This document shows positions 32,603 to 39,934 of a stretch of DNA of 49,356 nucleotides, piece after piece. Position numbers and translations under genes: made by a program. Source of the DNA: Rhodospirillaceae bacterium (lineage in GTDB: Bacteria > Pseudomonadota > Alphaproteobacteria > MPNO01 > UBA2964); NCBI GenBank assembly GCA_018660305.1, contig JABJKO010000118.1, forward strand, positions 1 through 49,356, read 5' to 3'. The number at the start of each line of letters is the position of its first letter. Within the stretch, counting starts at the first letter, position 1. Below the pieces are notes generated by a model. That model was given only the letters and a program-made list of their open reading frames with translations, was not told the DNA's origin and ran no database searches.

Positions 32603-33611
32603 CCGGGTGGCCGCGGCGAAACCCGCCGACCGATGGTCGCTGGCGGTGTCGTCGCTGCTTATCCTCGGGCTGTTCCTCGCCACGGCGGCCATGGTGCAAA
32701 ACTGGCGCACCACGCCGCCCAACGCCAAACCGGTTGCGCCCACCCCAAAACCAAAAGCCGCCATGCCGGATCCAACCGGCCAGGCACTAGCCATCCGCCT
32801 GCCGCTGCCGCCGCCCCCCGCGGCCAGGCCGGCAACGCCGGTTTTGCAGCCGGCACCAACGCCGCCACAACCCCTCGCAAAACCCCGAATCATCGTGCCC
32901 CTGAAACGACCCGACGAAACAGCACGGCCCCGACCCAAGCCCTCTCCGGTCAAACCGCTAAAAGTGACGCCATTGAAGCCGGTGACACCGGCCCCTGTTG
33001 CAAAGCCCGCGCCCCCGGCACCGAAAAAAGTAATTGTGAAAAAACCTACTCCCGAACCCATACAGGCCGGGCCGGTGATCGACGCCGTGCAGCATCGCAA
33101 AACCGGGGGAGCGCTGTTGCGGCTTCTGGAGCATGGCAAAGGGCCCTCCGTGGAAATCGCCTGGCCGCAATCGGCCGCCAGCCGGCAGCGGCTTTACCGG
33201 ACGCTGACCCGCTGCTACGGCATGCGGCCCGCCCTCCTGACAAAAGACGCAAGGCTGTTCGATAAGACAACCGCGCCGGGCCAACATTGGGCGATCAATC
33301 GCGATCGCTATAGCGGCTTCATCCGGTCGCCCCAGGGCGAGCCCATCAGAGAGGAAAACCGTCAATTCGCCACCATCGCCCGCCGCCATGATCTGATCGA
33401 TTGGCGGCCGGTTCGGGTGTTCCCGCGGTCCGTCGATTCGGTTCTGTTAGGGGGGTTGGAAACCCTCCTCGGTGAGCGCTACCAACGGGCCCGTCAAATC
33501 CGCGCCGCCTACCGATTACAGCGCACGGGTCTCAGCCTGACCGGATTCCAGGTCGACGGCCAGGCGATTGGCGGCGTGGTGACGCTTCAGGCCGGCCCCG
33601 GGTGCGACTAG
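32580..33611 (+). CDS. TonB/TolA-shaped protein: one helix, proline-rich linker, C-terminal domain
   Basis: A 343-residue protein. ATG 32580 has GGAG seven bases upstream, inside the previous gene. A cytoplasmic tip (1-18) precedes one helix (about 20-40, SLAVSSLLILGLFLATAAMV), then a linker of about 120 residues (46-165) dominated by Pro with Lys/Arg/Ala, the composition of TonB's periplasm-spanning linker. A globular domain of about 175 residues follows (LLRLLEHGKGPSVEIAWP, then a YRTLTRCYGMRPALL segment). The C-terminal domain does not look like TonB's own, so it would contact a different target. The shape is seen directly; the role of transmitting proton-driven motion outward is inferred from the neighbours. 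Confidence 0.6.
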   Translation: MPGPSADDRVAAAKPADRWSLAVSSLLILGLFLATAAMVQNWRTTPPNAKPVAPTPKPKAAMPDPTGQALAIRLPLPPPPAARPATPVLQPAPTPPQPLAKPRIIVPLKRPDETARPRPKPSPVKPLKVTPLKPVTPAPVAKPAPPAPKKVIVKKPTPEPIQAGPVIDAVQHRKTGGALLRLLEHGKGPSVEIAWPQSAASRQRLYRTLTRCYGMRPALLTKDARLFDKTTAPGQHWAINRDRYSGFIRSPQGEPIREENRQFATIARRHDLIDWRPVRVFPRSVDSVLLGGLETLLGERYQRARQIRAAYRLQRTGLSLTGFQVDGQAIGGVVTLQAGPGCD

Positions 33612-33613
33612 CC

Positions 33614-34300
33614 ATGGCGGGGCGCCTCCTGCTGTATATCACGCTGGTGACGGCCATGAGCGGCTGCCAGCAGACGACCTATCGCGAAATGGGGGCGGTA
33701 GGCAAAGCGGATTCACAGCTCGAGCGCCGCGTCGACTACCGGCTAGGGTCCGGTTTCTACGCCAACGCGCCGGACTGCGCCGCCCTGCGAACCCGCACCC
33801 GGGTGCCGCGCGCCTTTCGTGACATTGTGGAACAATCCGTCGAGCGTCACCTGGCGACACGGCTGATGCGGGTCATCGGCCCGGTGCGGCTGCGGCGGGC
33901 GGAATCGCGCCTCGGCATTGATATGGGCGTGGTTTCGGACCGCCGCGTCTTCGCCCGTCAGGCTCGCTGCCCGGCCCTGGTGGAAATCGCGCTGCACGAG
34001 ATAAGCGACGATTATTTCGTCCTCTGGGCACAGCGGGGCATCGCCATGACCCTGACCATGACCCGTATCGCCGACGGTAAGATACTGTGGTCCGCCCGCC
34101 ACCGGGCCAGCCGGAGCGATGGGGGAATACCGCTCAGTCTATTATCGTTGCCATTTTCCGCTGCCCGCGCCGCGCGGTTTAAAAACGACCCGGAGCTGTT
34201 CGCCTCCATCGCCGACGATGCCGTCCGCCGTATGATGAAAACCCTGCCCGACACGAGGGAACACGGATTCACCGGCAGATCGCTTGGGGTGCTTCGTTAA
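33614..34300 (+). CDS. Lipoprotein, LpoB/CsgG-like
   Basis: A 228-residue lipoprotein. ATG 33614 is used; GTG 33602, overlapping the previous stop, is an alternative adding four residues. The lipobox MSGC follows a short hydrophobic signal (LLLYITLVTA). Residues about 55-215 follow the pattern of CsgG/LpoB-like accessory lipoproteins: CPALVEIALHEISDDYFVLW, LTMTRIADGKILWSARHRA, ending ASIADDAVRRMM. It closes the series and runs four bases into the convergent MgtC-like gene. It is the third protein of this broad type here, which hints at an outer-membrane collar or cofactor set. Confidence 0.65.
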   Translation: MAGRLLLYITLVTAMSGCQQTTYREMGAVGKADSQLERRVDYRLGSGFYANAPDCAALRTRTRVPRAFRDIVEQSVERHLATRLMRVIGPVRLRRAESRLGIDMGVVSDRRVFARQARCPALVEIALHEISDDYFVLWAQRGIAMTLTMTRIADGKILWSARHRASRSDGGIPLSLLSLPFSAARAARFKNDPELFASIADDAVRRMMKTLPDTREHGFTGRSLGVLR

Positions 34301-34974
34301 TCCCCGCTCGGACTGACGCTGAATTCCCGTACCTGGGATTGCTGCAGGAGGGCGATCGTCAGAAGTTGTCCCGATTTTCTGCGCGAACTGCGGATGACGG
34401 TTTCGTATTCGAATTCGGCACCGCCGGGAACCAGCGTGTAGCTCAGGGCCGAGGCGGTAAAGCCGTGCTCTTTGAGGAAGCTCAGGAGTACCGTCAGGTC
34501 GGGGACGTCTTCCTTGGCGTAACGAATACGGAACCGGAAAAAATACTGAGTCGGCATCAGGCGCTCAAACCATCGGAACAGGGCAAGCACACCAAGTGTC
34601 GCCAGCGTGCCGTAAATCGCCGGCAGGTAGAACCCGATGCCATAGAGAATGCCGAGGGTCGCGGTGATCCAGATGGACGCCGCTGTGGTCAGGCCGCGAA
34701 CGGTCAGCCCTTCCTTGAAGATCACACCGGCGCCGAGGAAACCGATGCCGGTCATGATGCCCTGCGCCATGCGGGTGGGATCGATGCGGATGATATCGTG
34801 GGTCGCATCGCGGAACCACTGAAGCTGGTAGACCGCGACCACCATCAGCAGGGCGGATGCCAGGCAGACCAGCGCATGGGTGCGAAAACCGGCTGGACGG
34901 CCATGATAGGTCCGTTCGAGCCCGATCAGGCTGCCCGCAACAAGCGCGCTGGTCAGCGCCAGAAGAATATCCAT
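34297..34974 (-). CDS. mgtC: MgtC/SapB family membrane protein
   Basis: A 225-residue protein with five hydrophobic helices and a soluble C-terminus, the normal MgtC layout. ATG 34974 is chosen (MDILLALTSALVAGSLIGLE); the frame opens at a TTG five codons earlier. Family motifs: IGLERTYHGRPAGFRTHALV, ARG-type loop RMAQGIMTGIGFLGAGVIFK and GLTTAASIW. The C-terminal domain (about 145-225) is ACT-like. MgtC proteins act at low Mg2+ and in acid or host environments, in part by restraining the F-type ATPase. MgtC is a classic target of PhoP/PhoQ; a PhoP/PhoQ-like pair lies 12 kb away, but I saw no matching repeat site in front of this gene. Confidence 0.88.
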   Translation of the reverse strand: MDILLALTSALVAGSLIGLERTYHGRPAGFRTHALVCLASALLMVVAVYQLQWFRDATHDIIRIDPTRMAQGIMTGIGFLGAGVIFKEGLTVRGLTTAASIWITATLGILYGIGFYLPAIYGTLATLGVLALFRWFERLMPTQYFFRFRIRYAKEDVPDLTVLLSFLKEHGFTASALSYTLVPGGAEFEYETVIRSSRRKSGQLLTIALLQQSQVREFSVSPSGD

Positions 34975-35118
34975 ATAGGTCTGCGACAAGACCGGTCACC
35001 CTGCCATTGAAGCGGCAATCTGCGCCGCTCGCTGATTCACGGCAAGGAAAAGGGGCGGCAAGGCCTGCAACAATCATGGTACGGATAGAAGATGTAAAAA
35101 TTAGGAGCGCCACCGGGC

Positions 35119-35877
35119 ATGCCTGCCGCAACCGCAAAAACTGACTGGGCCCTGCCGCGGCTGATCGCCCATCGCGGTGCCAGCATCGAGGCGCCGGAGA
35201 ACACCCTGGCCGCCATCGCCCGTGCCGCCGACCGGGGCGCCGGCGGCGTCGAGCTCGATGTGGCGATCAGCGCCGACGGGGTGCCGGTGATCCTGCACGA
35301 TGACACGCTGGACCGGACCACGAACGGAACCGGGCCGGTGATCGATCAGCCCTATCCGGCCCTTGCCCAATTGAATGCCGGCTCCTGGTTTTCCAAGGAA
35401 TTCGACGGCGAGAGACTGCCGACACTGGCGGCCGCGGCATCGTTGATCCTGGACCGCCGCATGGCTCTCAATCTGGAAATCAAACCGTCCCCCGGACAGG
35501 ACCGACGAACGGCGGAGCGGGCCATCGCGGTACTGACCGCCTGTTGGCCGTCCCACGGCCGTCTGGTTCTGTCGTCATTCAGCGTCGAGGCGCTGGAGAT
35601 CGCGCGCGATCTTGCGCCTCACTGGCCACGCGGTTTGATTACCGACGCGCCCCCGGCGAACTGGCGCGAAATGCTGAGCTCATTGGATTGCGCCAGCCTG
35701 CATTGCGCCGCCTCTTCGGTCACGCCCAGCCTGGTGGAAGAAATCCATCAGGAGGGCTACCGGCTGGTGGTCTGGACGGTCAACAATGTCGCTAAGGCGC
35801 GGAAGCTCCTGGCCCTTGGGGTCGACGGTATCATCACCGATGATCCGGCCACAATGACCGCCGAATTCGGCGCCTGA
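35119..35877 (+). CDS. ugpQ: Glycerophosphodiester phosphodiesterase
   Basis: A 252-residue cytoplasmic TIM-barrel enzyme releasing sn-glycerol 3-phosphate from glycerophosphodiesters. The active-site motifs are all visible: IAHRGAS with PENT (HRG, residues about 18-30), ELDV near 45 (metal Glu and Asp), and ILHDDTLDRTTNGTG with the second catalytic His near 59. LNLEIKP near 120 adds the next metal-ligand pair, and VWTVN and GVDGIITDDP close the barrel. There is no signal peptide, so it matches UgpQ rather than the periplasmic GlpQ. It stands alone. Confidence 0.9.
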   Translation: MPAATAKTDWALPRLIAHRGASIEAPENTLAAIARAADRGAGGVELDVAISADGVPVILHDDTLDRTTNGTGPVIDQPYPALAQLNAGSWFSKEFDGERLPTLAAAASLILDRRMALNLEIKPSPGQDRRTAERAIAVLTACWPSHGRLVLSSFSVEALEIARDLAPHWPRGLITDAPPANWREMLSSLDCASLHCAASSVTPSLVEEIHQEGYRLVVWTVNNVAKARKLLALGVDGIITDDPATMTAEFGA

Positions 35878-35909
35878 GACCTTGCGTTCCACGGGGTATT
35901 CCTTAAAAC

Positions 35910-35925
35910 CATACGGATGCGTATG
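35910..35925. promoter_or_regulatory. Candidate operator (6-base inverted repeat)
   Basis: CATACG, four bases, CGTATG, a perfect palindrome 30 bases before the start of the orphan large-subunit gene and the only symmetric site in that 78-base gap. It has the size of a LacI/TetR/GntR-type operator. No regulator gene is adjacent, so this is tentative. Confidence 0.35.
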
Positions 35926-35955
35926 TTTGTGTCTCCACAGGGGTGAGCGAAGATA

Positions 35956-38307
35956 ATGGATCCAACCATCGGCCAGCCAATCCGCCGCAAGGAGGATCAC
36001 CGGCTTCTTACCGGTAACGGGGAATTCAGCGACGACCACGGTGCCGAGAACCAGACCCATGCGGTGATGATCCGCAGCCCCTACGCCCATGCCGCCATCC
36101 GGTCCATCGACAGCGGCGCGGCCAGCCGGATGCCGGGTGTCCTCGGTATTTTCACCGGCGCCGATTGTGAAGCCGACGGGCTCGGCCATATCCCGCACAG
36201 CCCCTTCCCCTCGACCGATTTCGACATGAAGCTGCACGCGCCGGGAAAAGCGGTGGGCGAGGGCGAGTTTATCGGCGCCCATATCCCCCTGCCCGCCGAC
36301 AAGGCCCGCTATGTGGGCGAGCCGGTCGCCATGGTGGTGGCCGAAACGAGCGAACAGGCGGCGGAGGCGGCCGAGGCAGTCGAAATCGAATTCGAACCCT
36401 TGCCGGCGGTCGCCGCGACAGTCGCCGCCGCGGATCCCGCCGCGCCGCGGCTGTGGGACGACATCAAAGACAACGTCTTTGTCGATACGTTGTTCGGCGA
36501 CAAGGACGCCACCGAGACCGCCTTCGCCGGCGCCGATCATGTGGTGTCCATGAGTTTCAACATCGCCCGGGTCACCGGCGTTCCCATGGAGCCGCGCTCG
36601 GCCCTGGGCATCTTCGATCAGGCCAGCGGCCGTTACACGCTCTATGCCGGCAGCGGCGGCATCGTCCGGCAAAAGCGCGAAATGGCCTCGGTACTGGGCG
36701 AGGACACCAGGAACATCCGGGTCTATGCGCTGGACGTGGGTGGTAATTTCGGCACCCGCAACCGGGTCTATGTGGAGTTCCCGCTGGTCCTGTGGGCGTC
36801 CAAGAAAGTGGGGCGGCCCGTCAAGTTCACCTGCGAACGGAGCGAGAGTTTCGTGAGCGACTATCAGGGCCGTGATCTCATCGTGGATATGGAGCTGGCG
36901 CTGGATTCGGAAGGCAATTTCCTGGCCCTGCGCTCGTCCAACCTCAGCAATGTGGGCGCCAAATGCGTGTCGCTGTCGCCGCTGTCCAAGGGATCGGGGA
37001 TCATCACCGGCTCCTATCATATCCCGCACGCCCATCTGCGCAGCCGGGCGACCTTTTCCAATACGCCGCCCACCAACGCCTATCGCAGTTCGGGCCGGCC
37101 CGAAATCATCTTCTGTATCGAGCGCATGGTGGAAACCGCCGCCAGGGAATGCGGCTTCGATCCCATCGCGCTGCGCCGCCGGAATTTAGTACGCGAGGAC
37201 GAGATGCCGTACCGGAACGCCGTGGGCATGGTCTACGATTCCGGCAAGTACGAGAAAAGCCTCGATATGGCCATCGCCCTGTCCGACTGGGACGGGTTCG
37301 AAGCCCGCAAGCGCGAGGCCGCGTCACGGGGCAAGCTGCTGGGGCGCGGGGTGGCGCACTATGTGGAATCCTCCATCGGCACGCCCGTGGAGCAGGCCGA
37401 GATTCACGTCCGGCCGGACGATAACCGCATCGATGTGGTGATCGGCACCCAGCCCAGCGGCCAGGGCCATGAGACCAGCTTCGCCCAGGTGGCCGCCGAG
37501 TATCTCGGGCTGCCGATTTCCCAGGTCCAGATCGTCCTCGGCGACACCGATATCGTCAAAGTCGGCGGCGGTTCCCATTCGGGCCGCTCCATGCGCATGG
37601 CGGGCACCGTCATCGTCAAGGCGGTCAATGTGTTCATCGAGCGCGCGAAACGCATTGCCGAGGAAGTTCTCGAAGTCTCGGTTCCCGATCTGGAATATGT
37701 GGATGGCTGCATCCGGGTGGCGGGGACCGACAAACAAATCGATCTGTTCGACCTGCAGCGCCAGGCCATGCAGCGAACCGATCTGCCGGAAGATTTACAG
37801 GGCGGGCTCTCGGTCATTCAGGACAATGAGATGCACACGCCGGTCTTTCCCAACGGGTGCCATGTCTGCGAAATGGAAATCGACCAGGAAACCGGCGTGC
37901 CGCAGATCACCCGCTATAACGCCATCGACGATGTGGGGCGGGCCATTAATCCCCTGATCGTCGACGGCCAGACCCATGGCGGCATCGTTCAGGGCGTCGG
38001 CCAGGCCATGTGGGAACAATGCGTGTTTGACGAGGACGGCCAGCCCCTGTGCGGCTCGTTCATGGATTACGGCATGCCGCGCGCCGACCATTTCCCGTCC
38101 TTCGCCACCGAGCTCAACGAAGTGCCGTCGCCCACCAACCCGCTGGGCGTCAAAGCCGGCGGCGAAGGCGGTACCACCCCGGCGCTGGCGGTCATCGTCA
38201 ACGCCGCTATCAATGCGCTGCGCGAAAAATACGACATCCGCGATCTGCAAATGCCGCTGACGCCGCTCACCCTGTGGCAGGCCATGCAGGACGCAGAATC
38301 AAAGTGA
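35956..38307 (+). CDS. Orphan molybdopterin-binding large subunit (CoxL form-II-like)
   Basis: A 783-residue protein of the aldehyde oxidase/xanthine dehydrogenase family. Motifs: GQPIRRKEDHRLLTG (start of the domain), GGNFGTR instead of GGGFG, AYRSSGRPE at the position of the form-II AYRGAGR loop (not the CO-dehydrogenase AYxCSFR loop), SGQGHETSFAQ and GVKAGGEGGT with the active-site Glu. So it should hydroxylate an organic substrate rather than CO. The usual [2Fe-2S] and FAD subunit genes are not next to it; only the hcr-like small and medium subunits exist in this window, 31 kb away. A leaderless binding-protein gene follows 52 bases on and is probably co-transcribed. Confidence 0.85.
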   Translation: MDPTIGQPIRRKEDHRLLTGNGEFSDDHGAENQTHAVMIRSPYAHAAIRSIDSGAASRMPGVLGIFTGADCEADGLGHIPHSPFPSTDFDMKLHAPGKAVGEGEFIGAHIPLPADKARYVGEPVAMVVAETSEQAAEAAEAVEIEFEPLPAVAATVAAADPAAPRLWDDIKDNVFVDTLFGDKDATETAFAGADHVVSMSFNIARVTGVPMEPRSALGIFDQASGRYTLYAGSGGIVRQKREMASVLGEDTRNIRVYALDVGGNFGTRNRVYVEFPLVLWASKKVGRPVKFTCERSESFVSDYQGRDLIVDMELALDSEGNFLALRSSNLSNVGAKCVSLSPLSKGSGIITGSYHIPHAHLRSRATFSNTPPTNAYRSSGRPEIIFCIERMVETAARECGFDPIALRRRNLVREDEMPYRNAVGMVYDSGKYEKSLDMAIALSDWDGFEARKREAASRGKLLGRGVAHYVESSIGTPVEQAEIHVRPDDNRIDVVIGTQPSGQGHETSFAQVAAEYLGLPISQVQIVLGDTDIVKVGGGSHSGRSMRMAGTVIVKAVNVFIERAKRIAEEVLEVSVPDLEYVDGCIRVAGTDKQIDLFDLQRQAMQRTDLPEDLQGGLSVIQDNEMHTPVFPNGCHVCEMEIDQETGVPQITRYNAIDDVGRAINPLIVDGQTHGGIVQGVGQAMWEQCVFDEDGQPLCGSFMDYGMPRADHFPSFATELNEVPSPTNPLGVKAGGEGGTTPALAVIVNAAINALREKYDIRDLQMPLTPLTLWQAMQDAESK

Positions 38308-38359
38308 TCTGAACACCAACCGGAACGCCTATTCCGGAAACCAGAACAGTGAGGCAACC

Positions 38360-39286
38360 ATGACCGATCCCCTCGAACTCATTTCCTTCCCCGGCACCGG
38401 GAATCTGCCGTTTTTTGCCGGTAGCGAGAAGGGCCTCTACGAAGCGCGGGGCGTCTCCGTCAATCTGGAAACCACGCCCAGCTCCATGTACCAGGCGCAG
38501 CATCTGGTCGCCGGCAAGTTTCAGCTGGCCTGCACGGCGGCGGACAATGTGGTGGCCTATCAGGAAGGCGCCGGCGAGGTCGAGCTGGACCGCGAGCCCG
38601 ATTTGTTCATGGTCATGGGCGCCACCCAGATCGAAGTCGCCTTCGTGGTCCGCCCTGAAATCGAGACCTATGAAGACGTCAAAGGCAAGACCCTGGCCCT
38701 CGATGCGCTGGCCACCGGTTTCGCCTTTGCGCTTTACCGCATGCTCGACAATGCCGGGCTGACAAAGGACGATTACGAGATGGTATCGGTGGGCTCCACC
38801 CCGTCCCGCTGGGAGGCTGTTCAGGAGGGCACCCATGCGGGCACGCTGCTGATCGAGCCTTTTACCAGCATGGCGCGGGCCGCCGGCTACCGGGTGCTGG
38901 GGACGACCATGGATTTCGACGAATATCCCGGCCAGGTCTTTACCGCCAGCCGGGCCTGGGCGGCCGCCAACAAGGCGACGCTCCTCTCCTTCATTCAGGG
39001 GCATCTGGATACGCTGGACTGGGTGCTGGATCCGGCCAACAAGGACGAAGCCGCCGAAATCCTGGCCCGCAACATGCCCAACATGAAGCCCCAGGCCATC
39101 GGCCCGGCCATAGGCAAGCTGATGGACCCCAGGACCGGGCTTATCCCCGGCTGCAAGATGGATTATCCGGGGCTAAAAATGGTGCTGGAACTGCGCAGCC
39201 AGTACGCCCCACAGGGCACGCAACTTAGCGATCCCGACAAATACATCGATCTCAGCTATTACGAAGAAGCGGTGGCCGGGCGGTAG
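38360..39286 (+). CDS. Leaderless binding-protein-fold protein (NMT1/THI5-like)
   Basis: A 308-residue protein of the periplasmic-binding-protein class used for taurine, nitrate, sulfonates and thiamine precursors. It has FPGTGNLPFFAGSEKGLYEA at the start, YEDVKGKTLALDALATG in the middle and an EPFTSMARAAGY segment later. There is no signal peptide or lipobox, and no permease or ATPase gene is near. So it is likely cytoplasmic, with a role as enzyme, ligand carrier or regulator rather than transport. A GTGAGG ribosome site precedes ATG 38360. It is co-directional with the orphan molybdenum subunit, perhaps providing or sensing its substrate. Confidence 0.7.
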   Translation: MTDPLELISFPGTGNLPFFAGSEKGLYEARGVSVNLETTPSSMYQAQHLVAGKFQLACTAADNVVAYQEGAGEVELDREPDLFMVMGATQIEVAFVVRPEIETYEDVKGKTLALDALATGFAFALYRMLDNAGLTKDDYEMVSVGSTPSRWEAVQEGTHAGTLLIEPFTSMARAAGYRVLGTTMDFDEYPGQVFTASRAWAAANKATLLSFIQGHLDTLDWVLDPANKDEAAEILARNMPNMKPQAIGPAIGKLMDPRTGLIPGCKMDYPGLKMVLELRSQYAPQGTQLSDPDKYIDLSYYEEAVAGR

Positions 39287-39317
39287 GGCGTGTCAAATTA
39301 AGCATGACCTGAGACGT

Positions 39318-39341
39318 GTTTGTGTTATAATGTACACAAAC
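39318..39341 (+). promoter_or_regulatory. Toxin-antitoxin promoter with overlapping operator
   Basis: GTTTGTGT and ACACAAAC form a perfect 8-base inverted repeat around an 8-base spacer that starts with TATAAT (39326-39331), a consensus -10 box. An antitoxin dimer bound here would block the -10 element, fitting autoregulation. The -35 element is weak. Confidence 0.6.
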
Positions 39342-39367
39342 GAACATCATTGAAGACAGGTCCTGAT

Positions 39368-39634
39368 ATGGCTGAAAGCACCACCCTCACAATCCGGGTC
39401 GACAGATCCGTCAAGGAGCGGCTCGAAGCCATTGCACACCGGCTCAACCGCAGCAAATCCTTCGTCGCTTGTGAGGCGATTAAGGAATATATCGCGGTCC
39501 AGGAATGGCAGATCGAGGGCATCAACAAGGCCCTGCGCTCGCTGGATGACGGCAAGGGCGTGCCCCATACCGACGTCGCCGAGTGGGTCGAGTCCTGGGG
39601 CACGGAAAATGAACGACCCAAACCCGGGACATGA
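39368..39634 (+). CDS. Ribbon-helix-helix antitoxin (CopG/ParD-like)
   Basis: An 88-residue DNA-binding antitoxin. I start at ATG 39368 (MAESTTLTIRVD), which begins right at the ribbon strand; the frame opens 16 codons earlier inside the promoter. STTLTIRVDRSVKERLEAIA and the RSKSFVACEAIKEYIA helix form the ribbon-helix-helix fold (3-48); the C-terminal half (KALRSLDDGKGVPHTDV) should wrap the toxin. It is coupled to the toxin by ATGA overlap. Confidence 0.85.
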   Translation: MAESTTLTIRVDRSVKERLEAIAHRLNRSKSFVACEAIKEYIAVQEWQIEGINKALRSLDDGKGVPHTDVAEWVESWGTENERPKPGT

Positions 39635-39918
39635 ACCTCACATGGTCGCCCGAGGCGATTGACGACCTTCTGAGCATCCGGCAATACATCGCGCAGGACG
39701 ATCCCGGTTCGGCGATCAAAATCGTTGCGGCGATCGTTCACCTGGTGGAGCAACAGCTACCGCGATTTCCTCATTCCGGACGACCCGGCCGGGTCGAAGG
39801 GACAAGGGAGCTTATTGTCCCTAGCCTGCCGTTTATCGTGCCCTATCGTATCTCCGGTGACGGGATCGACGTCATTCGCGTTTACCACGCCTCACGGATC
39901 TGGCCGGATCAGCTATAG
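39631..39918 (+). CDS. ParE/RelE-family toxin
   Basis: A 95-residue toxin with typical family features: LTWSPEAIDDLLSIRQYI at the start, FPHSGRPGRVEGTRELIV in the middle and YRISGDGIDVIRVYHASR near the end. ParE members inhibit DNA gyrase; RelE members cut mRNA on the ribosome. The RELIV and HASR signature leans to ParE. It overlaps its antitoxin gene by four bases and converges on the TIM-barrel isomerase gene 17 bases on. Confidence 0.87.
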   Translation: MNLTWSPEAIDDLLSIRQYIAQDDPGSAIKIVAAIVHLVEQQLPRFPHSGRPGRVEGTRELIVPSLPFIVPYRISGDGIDVIRVYHASRIWPDQL

Positions 39919-39934
39919 ACCTTTCCACCGCCCC

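Noticed and set aside
22564..34300. Reading the envelope series as Tol-Pal, flagellar, Zorya or a type II/VI secretion locus
   Set aside because: No Pal, TolB, flagellin, hook, secretin, OmpA-domain ZorB, helicase, VgrG or secretion ATPase is encoded. Only general TolQ/TolR/TonB-like and LpoB-like features are shared.
35680..37035. 451-codon open frame on the minus strand
   Set aside because: Antisense to the molybdenum-hydroxylase and phosphodiesterase genes, both with clear family motifs.
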